DNA of 64,000 nt from Bog-756 sp963769765 (GCA_963769765.1 CAVYNA010000004.1:747102-811101); one strand, 5' to 3'. Numbered from the stretch's first letter, positions 7,734 to 16,664 are shown. Notes: generated by a model from the letters alone, not told the origin. Numbers and translations: made by a program.

Positions 7734-8788
7734 ATGTGCACCACCCTGCGGATCCGGACTGCGGACGGGGTTGTCCTCGTCGGTCGCACCATGGAGTACG
7801 CGCTACCGGTCGACTGGGAGTGGCGCGCAGTCCCCCGTGGCGTCCACCAGACGAGCCAGGCGCCCGACGGCCCGGGCATCTCGTGGGTGGGCCGGTACGG
7901 CTACGTCGGGATCGGCAACGGCGAGACCACGGCGTTCGGCCAGACGGTGGCCGCCCAGTCGGGCGTCCCCGATGGCGTGAACGAGGCCGGGCTCTACGCC
8001 GGGCTCCTCTATCTGCCCTCTTTCACCGAATACGAGTCGGCGGACGGGGTCGCGCCGGAGCGGCTGCTCGCACCGCTCGACCTCGCGTCGTACCTGCTGG
8101 CCACGAGCAGCTCCGTCGGAGAGGCGCTCGAGCACCTCGAGCCGCTCGTGGTGTGGCCGGCCCCACTGTCGGTCATCGGCGTGCCGCCGCTCCACCTCAT
8201 CTTGCACGACCGGTCGGGGGCGTGCGCGGTGGTCGAGTGGATCGGTGGCCGGCGCCACCTCCACGACAACCCGATCGGGGTCGCCACCAACAGCCCGCCC
8301 TTCGACTGGCACCTCACCAACCTCCGCAACTACGTGAACCAGACCGCAATGGACGTCCCGGCGATCGATCTGGCCGGCGAGCGCCTCGAGCCGCTCGGGC
8401 AGGGAACCGGCATGCTCGGGCTGCCGGGTGACTTCACCCCCCATCGCGCTTCGTACGCGCCGTCGCCTTCGCCGCGACGGCTCGTACCCCTGCCACCGTT
8501 TCCGACGGTGTCGCCACCGTGATGCACCTCCTCAGCAGTTTCGACATCACCAAAGGAGTGATCCGTGACGCGACCCCCGAAGGGTTGACCGCCGAGCAGG
8601 CCGCCGGTCTCGGCGACTACACCGCGTTCAGCTCGGTCGCGGAGCTCGGTGAGCGGCCCGGCTACACGGTCCGGACCTACGACGACGCGGCGCAACGCCG
8701 AGTGTCGCTCGCGGACACCGACCTCGCCGCCGGCCCTGCTCGCACCGTCAAGATGGTGACCTCGGGCCCGTTGCCGGCGACCATCTGA
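7734..8788 (+). pseudogene. Linear amide C-N hydrolase (choloylglycine hydrolase / Ntn family), split by a one-base frameshift
   Basis: ATG at 7734 gives MCTTLRIRTADGVVLVGRTM, with Cys2 as the Ntn nucleophile, then SWVGRYGYVGIG, DGVNEAGLYAGLLYLP, VATNSPPFDWHLTNLRNYV and GLPGDFTP. At the C6 run 8437-8442 the frame breaks: this frame ends at 8522, while the adjacent frame continues the family sequence (PSRFVRAVAF, VMHLLSSFDITKGVIRD) to a stop at 8788. Adding one C would restore a protein of about 350 residues. Family members cleave bile salts, penicillin V or acyl-homoserine lactones; the substrate here is unknown. It is either a pseudogene or an uncorrected homopolymer error. Confidence 0.75.
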
Positions 8789-8907
8789 CCCGGGCCCCGC
8801 GCCGGCCCGCCCCATGTGACGTTCTCCTCTACCCACCGCTTGGCGGTCGGCGGATCATGTCCCGGAGGGGCAGAAGTCGAACCGGAGATCGCAGGATCGG
8901 AGGAGCC

Positions 8908-9339
8908 ATGGCACTGGTGCACCGAAACGTCCGCCTCGGGGACTGGCCGGTCCTCGCGTGGCCCGAGCACTGGCGCCGGGTCATCGACCTCGAGGACGGA
9001 CACGAGTGGCTTCGAGTCGAGGAGTTCGAGGACGGCGACACCCTGGTCGTTCGCGCCGAGCTGCCCGACATCGACCCCGACAAGGACGTCGAGGTCACCG
9101 TCGACGACGGGATGGTCCGCATCCACGGACGCCGCGACCAGAAGTCGGAGCACAAGGACAGCCAGGGCTTCCGGTCCGAATTCCGCTACGGCGAATTCGA
9201 CCGCGCGGTCGCGCTCCCCGGGGGGGCCTCCCCGGACGACGTGAAGGCCACCTACAGCGACGGCATCCTCGAGGTGCGGGTCCCCTGCCGGGTCGTGCCC
9301 GAGCCGAAGCCGGCCAAGATCGCGGTCGCACGGTCTTGA
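8908..9339 (+). CDS. Small heat shock protein (Hsp20/alpha-crystallin family)
   Basis: ATG at 8908 follows GGAGGAG at a normal spacing and gives about 143 residues. The alpha-crystallin domain is clear: DTLVVRAELPDIDPDKDVEV, GMVRIHGRR, FRSEFRYGEFDRAVALPGG and YSDGILEVRVP. These ATP-independent holdases protect unfolding proteins. HspX (Rv2031c), the strongest hypoxia-induced mycobacterial protein, belongs to this family. The gene is followed without a gap by the STAS-like frame. Confidence 0.9.
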   Translation: MALVHRNVRLGDWPVLAWPEHWRRVIDLEDGHEWLRVEEFEDGDTLVVRAELPDIDPDKDVEVTVDDGMVRIHGRRDQKSEHKDSQGFRSEFRYGEFDRAVALPGGASPDDVKATYSDGILEVRVPCRVVPEPKPAKIAVARS

Positions 9340-9377
9340 AGGTCGATGACCGGGCCTTCGGTTTGGGCGTCGAACCG

Positions 9378-9827
9378 GTGACGGTGCTGCCGTCCAAGAA
9401 ACGTTCTCCCCCTTCGCAGGAGGGCCGTGCAGCGACGGCCTGTGCTGCGACCGGTGGAGGTGGAGGGGCGGGTGCCGCCGGCGCTCACGCGCCGACCGGG
9501 ACCTCCTCGTGCGGTCGGCCCGGCACCGACGCCGCCCGCCCCGACCTCGGCACCGCCTGGAGACGCGAGGTCGCGCTCGAGCTCTGGATCGACGCGACGC
9601 GCGATCCGTCGATCATCTGGTTGACCGGGACGCTCGACGCGTCCAGCGCGCCCAGCCTTGTGCGGGCCGTCGGTGACCTGCTCGCGGACGGCCGCGCCGT
9701 CGACCTCGAGCAGTTCTCCCTACGGGTCCCGGACCGCGAAGGCGCCCGGGCGCTCCGTTGCACCCAGGAGCTCGCGACCACCACGCCGTTCGACACGCGC
9801 GGACCCGTTGGCGGTCGCCCCACCTGA
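9378..9827 (+). CDS. STAS-domain-like protein (possible anti-sigma factor antagonist); start uncertain
   Basis: The C-terminal part reads IIWLTGTLDASSAPSLVRAV, then LLADGRAVDLEQFSLRVPD and GARAL, which resembles a STAS domain (LTG.LD....P.L...L..LL) of SpoIIAA or RsbV type. The N-terminal 60 residues are low-complexity Gly/Ala/Pro and may not be coding. Possible starts are GTG at 9378 or 9384, or TTG at 9336, which overlaps the Hsp20 stop as TTGA. The classical phosphorylatable Ser of RsbV is not obvious. Weak call, made mainly from the domain pattern and the position between two stress genes. Confidence 0.45.
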   Translation: MTVLPSKKRSPPSQEGRAATACAATGGGGGAGAAGAHAPTGTSSCGRPGTDAARPDLGTAWRREVALELWIDATRDPSIIWLTGTLDASSAPSLVRAVGDLLADGRAVDLEQFSLRVPDREGARALRCTQELATTTPFDTRGPVGGRPT

Positions 9828-11319
9828 CCCGACGACGCCGGAGGCAGCCCGCGTCGTCGAGACCCACGTCTCGGTCCTCTGCTTCGTCGGAGATCGCGTC
9901 TACAAACTGCGCAAGCCCGTCCGGTTCGGCGCCCTCGACTTCGGGTCCGCGGCGGCACGCCGAGCCGACTGCCACCGCGAGGTCGAGCTCAACTCGAGGC
10001 TCGCGCCGGACGTCTACCTCGGAGTTGCCGACTTCGTCTTGGACGGGACTGCGATCGACCACGCCACCGTCATGCGACGCCTTCCTTCGGACCGTTCGCT
10101 TGCGGCACTCGCGCGCCAAGGTCGCGAGCTCACCGACGAGCTCCGGGAGGTCGCGCGCACGCTCGCCGAATTCCACGCCGGCGCCGGGCGCGGTCCGCAG
10201 ATCTCTGCAGCCGGCACGCCGGAGGCGCTGCGCGGCGTGTGGGAGACCAACTGGTCGGTGACCGACCAGTTCGTCGGGACCCTTCTCGACGCGGAGGTGG
10301 AAGGGGCGCTGCGCCGGGACGTGTTGGCCTGGCTGGCCGGCCGGGGACGGCTGCTGGCGGCGAGGGTCGAGGCGGGCGCGGTCTGCGACGGCCACGGCGA
10401 CCTGCTGGCCGACGACGTCTTCTGCCTCGACGACGGGGTCCGGGTGCTCGACTGCCTCGAGTTCGACGATCAGCTCCGGTTCGTCGACGTGGTGGCGGAC
10501 GTGGCCTTCTTGGCGATGGATCTCGAACGGCTCGGCCGGCCCGACGCGGCACGCCGCTTCCTCGCCCTGTACGAGGACGTGAGCGGCGACCGGCCCACAC
10601 CCTCGCTCGTCCATTACTACCTCGGTGCGCGGGCGTACGTGCGCACCCTCGTTTCGTGCCTGCGCGCCGCCCAGGGGGTGCCCGATGCCGGCGCGGATGC
10701 GAGCGCCCTCCAGATGATCGCCCGGGACCACCTCCGAGAGGCCCAGGTGCGCCTGGTGCTGGTCGGCGGCGTGCCGGGGAGCGGCAAGTCCACCCTCGCC
10801 CTCGAACTGGCCGGGGGGCCGGGACGGTGCCTCTTCCGCTCGGACCGGATCCGTGCAGAGCTCGCTCCGGTCAGCTCGCGCACGCCGGAGGGCACGTCCG
10901 AGCGGTACGGCCCAGCGGTGACGGACGCCGTCTACGCCGAGCTGTTCCGCCGTGCCGGTCCGCGGCTCGAGTCGGGTGAGACGGTGTTCCTCGACGCCTC
11001 CTGGTCGAACGGCCACAGGCGAGCCGCGGCACGCGAGCTCGCCGCGGCGACCTCGAGCGAGCTCGTCGAGCTCCGCTGCACTGCGGCCGCCGGCGTCGCC
11101 GACGAGCGCATCAGGCGTCGGCTCGCGCGCGGTGGCGATCCTTCGGAGGCGACACCCGAGGTCCGCGAGGCCATGGCGGCGTCGTTCGAGCCGTGGCCGT
11201 CCGCAGCGGTCGTCGACACGACGGACGGCGCTCCGGAGGACGCCGTGCTCCGGGCCGAGGCCGCGATCCGACGTGTCAGTGCTACCGACCGATCGGTCGC
11301 GCCCGGAAACCGCGAGTGA
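9808..11319 (+). CDS. Bifunctional aminoglycoside phosphotransferase-like / P-loop kinase protein (Rv2004c type)
   Basis: About 503 residues in two parts. Residues 1-310 look like an APH-type kinase domain (RVYKLRKPVRFGALDF, CDGHGDLLADDVFCLDDG, DCLEFDDQLRFVDVVADVAF), with HGDL as catalytic loop and ECL-FDD as metal-binding part. Residues from about 318 hold a Walker A (VGGVPGSGKSTLALEL) and gluconate-kinase-like LFRSDRIRAEL and FLDASW. Proteins of this fusion are encoded in hypoxia/dormancy regulons of mycobacteria (Rv2004c); the substrate is unknown. The start is uncertain: TTG at 9808 overlaps the preceding frame by 20 bp, and conserved sequence begins near EAARVVETHVSVLCF. Confidence 0.75.
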   Translation: MAVAPPDPTTPEAARVVETHVSVLCFVGDRVYKLRKPVRFGALDFGSAAARRADCHREVELNSRLAPDVYLGVADFVLDGTAIDHATVMRRLPSDRSLAALARQGRELTDELREVARTLAEFHAGAGRGPQISAAGTPEALRGVWETNWSVTDQFVGTLLDAEVEGALRRDVLAWLAGRGRLLAARVEAGAVCDGHGDLLADDVFCLDDGVRVLDCLEFDDQLRFVDVVADVAFLAMDLERLGRPDAARRFLALYEDVSGDRPTPSLVHYYLGARAYVRTLVSCLRAAQGVPDAGADASALQMIARDHLREAQVRLVLVGGVPGSGKSTLALELAGGPGRCLFRSDRIRAELAPVSSRTPEGTSERYGPAVTDAVYAELFRRAGPRLESGETVFLDASWSNGHRRAAARELAAATSSELVELRCTAAAGVADERIRRRLARGGDPSEATPEVREAMAASFEPWPSAAVVDTTDGAPEDAVLRAEAAIRRVSATDRSVAPGNRE

Positions 11320-11329
11320 CTTCCGGCCC
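11316..11329. promoter_or_regulatory. DosR/DevR-box-like site upstream of the hydrogenase operon
   Basis: GTGACTTCCGGCCC matches the GGGACTTTNGKCCC core of the DosR box at 11 to 12 of 14 positions. Its centre lies 42.5 bp before the ATG at 11365 if transcription starts there, with a -10 hexamer TACCCT at 11353-11358. The group 3b hydrogenase of Mycobacterium smegmatis is known to be DosR controlled. Confidence 0.55.
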
Positions 11330-11352
11330 TGTCCGCATCATGGGCCCGGCCA

Positions 11353-11358
11353 TACCCT
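11353..11358 (+). promoter_or_regulatory. -10 element, leaderless promoter of the hydrogenase operon
   Basis: TACCCT followed by six bases and then the ATG at 11365. No Shine-Dalgarno sequence is visible, consistent with a leaderless transcript beginning on the start codon. Confidence 0.45.
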
Positions 11359-11364
11359 GCCCGT

Positions 11365-12504
11365 ATGCACACCGGTGCCGCAGCGGTGCTCACCACCGAG
11401 GGCGTCGACGCGCTGCTCGCCACGCTCGGTGACCTCGGCTTCGACATCCGTGGTCCGGTCGAGCGCGACGGCGCGATCGTGATCGGAGTGATCGACGGTG
11501 TCGCCGACCTCCCCCGCGGGGTGCGGGACGTCCAGTCCCCGGGGGTGTACCGGCTCGAACACGCTGGTGACGACGCGCTCTTCGGCTGGTCCGTCGGCCC
11601 GGCGTCGTGGAAGGCCTTGGCCTTCCCGCCCCGACAGACCCTTTGGCATGCGCGCGCCGACAGCGGTCAGATCGCCGACGTCCCGTCCGGGGACGCACGG
11701 CCGCTGGCGCTGTTCGGCGTCCGGCCCTGCGACCTCGCGTCCTTCGGCGTGCTCGACCGCGTGCTGCTCGAAGGGGCCTACCCGGACCCGCACTATGCCG
11801 GGCAGCGGTCGTCCGCGCTCGTGATCACCGTCGAGTGCGGGGCACCCTCGGAGACCTGCTTCTGTACGTCGATGGGCACCGGACCCGCTGCCGAGCACGC
11901 CTACGACCTTGCGCTGTGCGAGCTCGGCACCGGTCGATTCCTCGCCCGCACGGGATCGGAGGCCGGAGTCGACCTGCTCGGCCGCATCGAGCACTCGTCG
12001 GCGGGCGGCGCAGAGCTCGGCGAACGCGACGATGTCCTCCGTCGGGCGGCCGCCTCGATCGAGCGTCGTCTCGAGACCGACGACCTACCTGCCCTCCTCG
12101 CCCGAAACGTGTCCCACCCCCGATGGGACGAGGTGGCCCAGCGATGCCTCTCGTGCGGCAACTGCACGCTCGTGTGCCCGACCTGTTTCTGCAGCGATCT
12201 CACCGACACGACCGACCTCACCGGCGAGGTGACCAGGACCCGGAGCTGGGCCTCGTGCTTCGACCTCGACCACTCCTATCTGCACGGCGGACCGGTCCGC
12301 CGGACGGTCGGCTCCCGCTACCGTCAGTGGCTCACCCACAAGCTCTCGACCTGGTGGGACCAGTTCGGCACCTCGGGCTGCGTGGGGTGCGGCCGGTGCA
12401 TCACCTGGTGCCCGGTCGGGATCGACCTGGTCGAGGAGGCAACCGCCATTCGCGCGTCGGACGGCGAGGTGGCACCGGCCACGGCCGGAGCGTCGCAGTC
12501 GTGA
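11365..12504 (+). CDS. hyhB: Group 3b [NiFe] hydrogenase beta subunit (iron-sulfur, HyhB/HydB)
   Basis: A 379-residue protein of the anaerobic sulfite reductase A / hydrogenase beta family. The central ALFGVRPCDLASFGVLDR and TVECGAPSETCFCTSMG are conserved in this family, and two 4Fe-4S motifs follow: CLSCGNCTLVCPTC at about residue 261 and GCVGCGRCITWCPVG at about residue 338. It passes electrons between the small subunit and the flavin subunit in the soluble NADP-linked enzyme. It is the first gene of a run joined by GTGA or ATGA overlaps through 18489, and lies 35 bp behind the DosR-like box. Confidence 0.9.
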   Translation: MHTGAAAVLTTEGVDALLATLGDLGFDIRGPVERDGAIVIGVIDGVADLPRGVRDVQSPGVYRLEHAGDDALFGWSVGPASWKALAFPPRQTLWHARADSGQIADVPSGDARPLALFGVRPCDLASFGVLDRVLLEGAYPDPHYAGQRSSALVITVECGAPSETCFCTSMGTGPAAEHAYDLALCELGTGRFLARTGSEAGVDLLGRIEHSSAGGAELGERDDVLRRAAASIERRLETDDLPALLARNVSHPRWDEVAQRCLSCGNCTLVCPTCFCSDLTDTTDLTGEVTRTRSWASCFDLDHSYLHGGPVRRTVGSRYRQWLTHKLSTWWDQFGTSGCVGCGRCITWCPVGIDLVEEATAIRASDGEVAPATAGASQS

Positions 12505-12974
12505 CCACCACCGTCGCCGAGCTTGTCGCGTCGCACCCGCTCCTCGCCGGGCTCCCGGGAGACGCGGTGGCCCAGGTCGCGGGGTGCGCGAAGAACACGG
12601 TCTTCGCACCCGGAGAGCTGCTCCTCGCAGAGGGCGACCAGGCGGACACGCTCTACCTCGTTCGCGCCGGCCGGGTCGCGATCGAGATCCACGCGCCCGA
12701 CCGTGGCCCCATCGTCGTCGAGACAGTCGGACCGGGCGGCACGGTGGGTTGGAGTTGGATGGTTCCGCCCTACCGCTGGCAGTTCGACGCCAGGGCCGTC
12801 GGCCGGGTGCGCGCCATCGCGCTCGACGCCGCGTGCCTGCGCTCGAAGGCCGACGTCGACGACGCGCTCGGCCATCAGCTCCTCACCCGCATCGCCCAGG
12901 TCCTCCTCGAGCGCCTCCAGGCGACGCGGCTCCGCCTCCTCGACCTCTACGGGCGGGGCGATGCCCGGACCTGA
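12501..12974 (+). CDS. Cyclic nucleotide-binding domain protein within the hydrogenase operon
   Basis: GTG at 12501 overlaps the hyhB stop (GTGA). The 157-residue product is one cNMP-binding beta-barrel: LLAGLPGDAVAQVAG, FAPGELLLAEGDQADTLYLV, RAGRVAIEIHAP, VETVGPGGTVGWSWMVPPYRW and the hinge-like C-terminal helix. There is no C-terminal HTH, so it is not a Crp/Fnr regulator. The usual GE-aaR-A phosphate-binding cassette is replaced by GWSWMVPPYRWQFDARA, so the ligand may not be cAMP. Its position between the two electron-transfer subunit genes suggests it modulates or assembles with the hydrogenase. Confidence 0.8.
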   Translation: MTTTVAELVASHPLLAGLPGDAVAQVAGCAKNTVFAPGELLLAEGDQADTLYLVRAGRVAIEIHAPDRGPIVVETVGPGGTVGWSWMVPPYRWQFDARAVGRVRAIALDAACLRSKADVDDALGHQLLTRIAQVLLERLQATRLRLLDLYGRGDART

Positions 12975-13842
12975 GCTCGCGACGAGATCGTCGGGTCGGT
13001 CGGCACCGATGGGAGTTGCGACCGCGATGGTCCCGCGTCCCCACCAGGTGGTCGAGCGCCGCGAAGAGGCGCCCGACGTCGTCACGCTCTGGCTCGACGA
13101 TCCCGACGGGCCACGACCCGACTTCCGGCCCGGTCAGTTCGACATGCTGACCGCCTACGGTGTCGGCGAGTCGGCCATCTCGATCAGCGCCTCCCCGCGC
13201 GAGGTGGGTCCACTCCGTCACACGATCCGCGACGTCGGGCCCGTCACCCGTGCTCTCTGCCGGGCCCGGGCCGGCGACGTCATCGGCGTCCGCGGCCCCT
13301 TCGGACGGCCGTGGGACCTCGACGGAACGGCGAACCCGGGTGACGTCGTCATCGTCGCCGGTGGGATCGGCCTCGCACCCCTGCGCGGGGCGATCGACGC
13401 CCTCGTCCACCGCGGCGGCGGCGATGGCCGGGTGCACGTCATCGTCGGCGCACGGGAGCCCGGTCAGCTCGCCTTCGCCGAGGATCTCGAGTCATGGGCG
13501 CACGACGGAGCGGTCGTCGCGGTGACCGTCGACGTCGCGGCACCCGGGTGGAACGGCCACGTCGGCGTGGTCACCAGCCTGCTGGCCGGGGCCGATTTCG
13601 ATGCGGCACACGCGAGCGCGCTCGTCTGTGGCCCGGAGATCATGATGCGCTTCACCGCTCGGACCCTCGTCGACCTCGGAGTCGACCCGGCGAGGATCCA
13701 GGTCTCGCTCGAGCGGAACATGCAGTGCGGGATCGGCTGGTGCGGGCACTGCCAGCTCGGGCCGCTACTGGTCTGCCGCGACGGTCCCGTCGTCCCCTAT
13801 GCCGGCCGCGTCGCCGGTCTGCTCACCGAGCGCGAACGGTGA
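12961..13842 (+). CDS. hyhG: Group 3b [NiFe] hydrogenase gamma subunit (FAD/NAD(P)-binding, HyhG)
   Basis: ATG at 12961 overlaps the preceding gene by 14 bp; 293 residues. Ferredoxin-NADP reductase-like architecture: FRPGQFDMLTAYGVGESAIS (flavin), GVRGPFGRPWDL, VIVAGGIGLAPLRGAIDAL (nucleotide binding) and LVCGPEIMMRFTA. A C-terminal 2Fe-2S motif follows (MQCGIGWCGHCQLGPLLVC, from about residue 255). It couples hydrogen oxidation or evolution to NADP(H). The TGA overlaps the GTG of hyhS. Confidence 0.9.
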   Translation: MPGPELATRSSGRSAPMGVATAMVPRPHQVVERREEAPDVVTLWLDDPDGPRPDFRPGQFDMLTAYGVGESAISISASPREVGPLRHTIRDVGPVTRALCRARAGDVIGVRGPFGRPWDLDGTANPGDVVIVAGGIGLAPLRGAIDALVHRGGGDGRVHVIVGAREPGQLAFAEDLESWAHDGAVVAVTVDVAAPGWNGHVGVVTSLLAGADFDAAHASALVCGPEIMMRFTARTLVDLGVDPARIQVSLERNMQCGIGWCGHCQLGPLLVCRDGPVVPYAGRVAGLLTERER

Positions 13843-14663
13843 CGGCGAGCGCTCCCAGAGGCGACCACCGGCCGTCGCTCGCGGTGTGGAAGTTCGCGTC
13901 CTGCGACGGATGCCAGCTCAGTCTGCTCGACTGCGAGGACGAGCTGCTCATGCTCGCCGGCGCCCTCCGCATCGCCCACTTCACCGAGATGTCGTCGGCC
14001 ACCGACGACGGTCCCTTCGACCTCTCACTGGTCGAGGGGTCCGTGACGACACCGGCCGATGCCCGGAGGATCGTCGACATACGCGAACGGTCGCGGCGCC
14101 TGATCACGATCGGTGCGTGCGCGACGGCCGGTGGCATCCAGGGACTCCGCAACTTCGCTTCGTTGGAGGAGTACGCGGGCACCGTCTACGCGCACCCCGA
14201 GTACCTCTCGTCGCTCGCGACCTCGACCCCGATTGCGGCGCACGTCGAGGTCGACTACCAGCTGCACGGCTGTCCGATCGACCGCCACCAGCTCCTCGAG
14301 GTGATCTGCGCGGAGCTGGCCGGTCGGGCACCTGCCATCGCCGGCCACTCCGTGTGCCAGGAGTGCAAGGGCCGCCAGACGGTGTGCCTGCTCGTCGCGC
14401 GCGGCACGCCGTGCCTCGGGCCCGTGACACGCGCCGGGTGTGGAGCCCTCTGCCCGGCCACGTCCCGGGGATGCTTCGGCTGCTTCGGGCCGGCGGACAC
14501 CACCAACACCGCCTCGCTCGCAGGAAGGCTCGGCGAGCTCGGCGGTGGGCGCCGGGATCTCGCCCGGCTCTTCTCGACGTTCAACGCGGCGGCCCCGGCG
14601 TTCGAAGCCGAGGCGCGACGCCAGGGCGTCGACGCAGCCCCAAAGCCAGAGGCTGCCCGGTGA
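13839..14663 (+). CDS. hyhS: Group 3b [NiFe] hydrogenase small subunit (HyhS)
   Basis: 274 residues from GTG 13839, overlapping hyhG. LAVWKFASCDGCQLSLLDCE at the N-terminus supplies the proximal cluster cysteines (CxxC near residue 20), followed by SLVEGSVTTP, TIGACATAGGIQGLRN and VDYQLHGCPIDRHQLLE. The C-terminal region has CQECKGRQTVCLL, TPCLGPVTRAGCGALCP and CFGCFGP for the other clusters. No twin-arginine signal is present, in line with a soluble cytoplasmic enzyme of group 3b. Confidence 0.9.
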   Translation: MTASAPRGDHRPSLAVWKFASCDGCQLSLLDCEDELLMLAGALRIAHFTEMSSATDDGPFDLSLVEGSVTTPADARRIVDIRERSRRLITIGACATAGGIQGLRNFASLEEYAGTVYAHPEYLSSLATSTPIAAHVEVDYQLHGCPIDRHQLLEVICAELAGRAPAIAGHSVCQECKGRQTVCLLVARGTPCLGPVTRAGCGALCPATSRGCFGCFGPADTTNTASLAGRLGELGGGRRDLARLFSTFNAAAPAFEAEARRQGVDAAPKPEAAR

Positions 14664-15973
14664 GCCACGGCGCGCTCCGTCGGCGCTCGATCGGCATGGA
14701 GGGCCTCGCCCGGGTCGAGGGTGAAGGCTCGCTGCGCGTCGAGGTCGCAGACGGCGTCGTCGGCGACGTCGCGCTCGAGATCTTCGAGCCGCCAAGATTC
14801 TTCGAAGCGCTGCTCGTCGGCAGGCACTTCACCGAGGCCCCCGACATCACCGCCCGCATCTGCGGGATCTGTCCGGTCGCGTACCAGCTCACCGCCTGCG
14901 CGGCGATGGAAGATGCGTGCCGGATCGTCGTCGACGACCGGATCGCCGCGCTCCGGCGACTCCTCTACTGCGGTGAATGGATCCAGAGCCACGCGTTGCA
15001 CATCTACCTCCTCCACGCACCCGACTTCTTCGGGTGTGCGGACGCCGTCGAGCTCGCAGCGATCGACCCCGACGCGCTCCAACGGGGACTCCGCCTCAAG
15101 CGGACGGGCAACCAACTCATGACCGCGATCGGCGGACGGGCGGTGCATCCGGTCAACGTCCGGATCGGTGGCTTCTACGGCGCTCCCGCTCCCCACACGG
15201 TTGCCGCGATGGCGGGTCCGCTGCGCGCTGCCCGTGCCGACGCGCTCGCGACCGTCGAGTGGGTGGCCGGCTTCGACGTCCCCGACGTCGACGGCGAGTA
15301 CCGGTTCGTCGCCTTGCGCGACGGTGACCGGTACCCGCTCGAGCGTGGACGCCCCGCCTCGTCGGACGGCATCGACGTCTCGCCGGAGGAGTTCGGCGAG
15401 CTGGTCGTGGAGGAGCACGTCGAGCGCTCGACGGCCCTGCACGCCCGGCTCGGCGGCACCGATCCCTACCTGACCGGTCCACTCGCCCGCTACGCGCTCA
15501 ACTCGGCGTCGCTCCCCTCGGTCGCCAGCTCGGCCGCAGCAGCGGCCGGCCTCGGTCCCGTGGTGACCAACCCGTTCCGCAGCATCGTGGTCCGCGCGGT
15601 CGAGCTCGTCTTCGCCTGCGACGAGGCGCTTTCGCTCGTCGAGGCGTACGAGCCCCCGGACCCGCCGTCCGTCGTTCCACCGACTCGTCCCGGACGGGCG
15701 GTGACGGGCTCGGGGGTCACCGAAGCCCCCCGCGGGCTGCTCTTCCACCGCTACGAGGTCGACGCAGAGGGCACGATCACGACCGCCCGCATCGTGCCCC
15801 CGACCTCCCAGAACCAGCTCACCATCGAAGCGGACCTCCGCCGCGTGGTGCAGTCCGGGCTCGACCTCGGCGACGTCGAGCTCCAGGCGCGCTGCGAGCA
15901 GGCCGTCCGGAACCACGACCCGTGCATCTCGTGCGCGGCCCACTTCCTCGATGTCACGGTGGAGCGGGAATGA
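14660..15973 (+). CDS. hyhL: Group 3b [NiFe] hydrogenase large (catalytic) subunit (HyhL)
   Basis: 437 residues from GTG 14660. The nickel site is formed by the L1 motif RICGICPVAYQ (residues about 65-75) and the L2 motif HDPCISCAAHF near residue 420. Nine residues follow the final motif His and would be removed by the maturation protease encoded next. The ITARICGIC spacing, the short length and the beta/gamma/small/large gene order identify group 3b, the NADP-linked sulfhydrogenase type. Known actinobacterial members recycle H2 or dump reductant during hypoxia. ATGA overlap links it to the protease gene. Confidence 0.93.
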   Translation: MSHGALRRRSIGMEGLARVEGEGSLRVEVADGVVGDVALEIFEPPRFFEALLVGRHFTEAPDITARICGICPVAYQLTACAAMEDACRIVVDDRIAALRRLLYCGEWIQSHALHIYLLHAPDFFGCADAVELAAIDPDALQRGLRLKRTGNQLMTAIGGRAVHPVNVRIGGFYGAPAPHTVAAMAGPLRAARADALATVEWVAGFDVPDVDGEYRFVALRDGDRYPLERGRPASSDGIDVSPEEFGELVVEEHVERSTALHARLGGTDPYLTGPLARYALNSASLPSVASSAAAAAGLGPVVTNPFRSIVVRAVELVFACDEALSLVEAYEPPDPPSVVPPTRPGRAVTGSGVTEAPRGLLFHRYEVDAEGTITTARIVPPTSQNQLTIEADLRRVVQSGLDLGDVELQARCEQAVRNHDPCISCAAHFLDVTVERE

Positions 15974-16452
15974 CCGGGGCCCCGTACCGCGTGGTGGTCG
16001 CAGGGCTCGGGAGTGAGTACCGGTGCGACGACGGCGCCGGCCCCCTCGTCGCGGCGCGGGCCGTCGAGTCGGCAGGAGGCGGCGAGGACATCGGGCCCCT
16101 CACCGATCCGCTCGACCTCCTCGGCGCCTGGGACGGTGCGGCGCTCGCGATCGTGGTCGACGCGGTGCGCTCTGGGCGACCACCCGGCACGGTGTCGGTG
16201 TTCGAGCTCACCCAGGCGGATGGCACCGATGTGGTCACACCCGCCCCGGTCAGCACCCACGGGATCGGCCTTGCGGGCGTGTTGTCGCTCGCACGGATGA
16301 CCGGCACCGCGCCGGCGCGGGTGGTCCTCGTCGGGATCGAGGGTGAGCGGTTCGAACGCGGCACCGGGTTGAGCCCTCCGGTCGAGGCGGCGCTGTCGCC
16401 GGCGGTCCGACGGGTGGTCGAGCTGCTCGCCAGGATCCCACCGTGTGCATGA
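15970..16452 (+). CDS. Hydrogenase maturation protease (HycI/HyaD family)
   Basis: 160 residues from ATG 15970, overlapping hyhL by four bases. VVVAGLGSEYRCDDGAGPLV is the GxGN/S...DDGxG start of HycI-type endopeptidases, and IVVDAVRSGRPPGT and STHGIGLAGVL carry the other nickel-contacting residues (Asp and His). It cuts the C-terminal peptide of the large subunit after nickel insertion. Dedicated proteases normally sit next to their large subunit, as here. Confidence 0.9.
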   Translation: MTGAPYRVVVAGLGSEYRCDDGAGPLVAARAVESAGGGEDIGPLTDPLDLLGAWDGAALAIVVDAVRSGRPPGTVSVFELTQADGTDVVTPAPVSTHGIGLAGVLSLARMTGTAPARVVLVGIEGERFERGTGLSPPVEAALSPAVRRVVELLARIPPCA

Positions 16453-16664
16453 GCCGGCTGCACCGGGTGCTCGCCGTCCTCGACGGTGAGGCTGTCGTCG
16501 AAGATCTCGACGGCGTGGCCTCCGACGTCGCGCTGCTCGCGCTCGACGGCGCTCCACCGGTGCCGGGCGACTGGCTCGTGGTCCACAGCGGATATGCGAT
16601 CGACCGTGCCACGCCGACCGACGCCGCCTCGGCCCGATCTGCCCTCGGGAAGGAGGAGCGATGA
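16443..16664 (+). CDS. hypC: HypC/HybG/HupF family hydrogenase assembly chaperone
   Basis: A 73-residue protein starting from GTG as MCMSRLHRVLAV, so the essential Cys2 of HypC is present; PGDWLVVHSGYAIDRATPTDA is the second conserved block. HypC carries the Fe(CN)2CO unit with HypD to the large subunit. It overlaps the protease gene by ten bases and the transporter gene by four. The other hyp genes (A, B, D, E, F) are not in this window, so they must lie elsewhere if the enzyme is matured. Confidence 0.85.
   Translation: MCMSRLHRVLAVLDGEAVVEDLDGVASDVALLALDGAPPVPGDWLVVHSGYAIDRATPTDAASARSALGKEER

Noticed and set aside
8867..8880. A DosR-like half match upstream of hsp20 (GGGGCAGAAGTCGA)
   Set aside because: Only about 9 of 14 positions match and the centre would place the start inside the gene; the gene also has its own SD.
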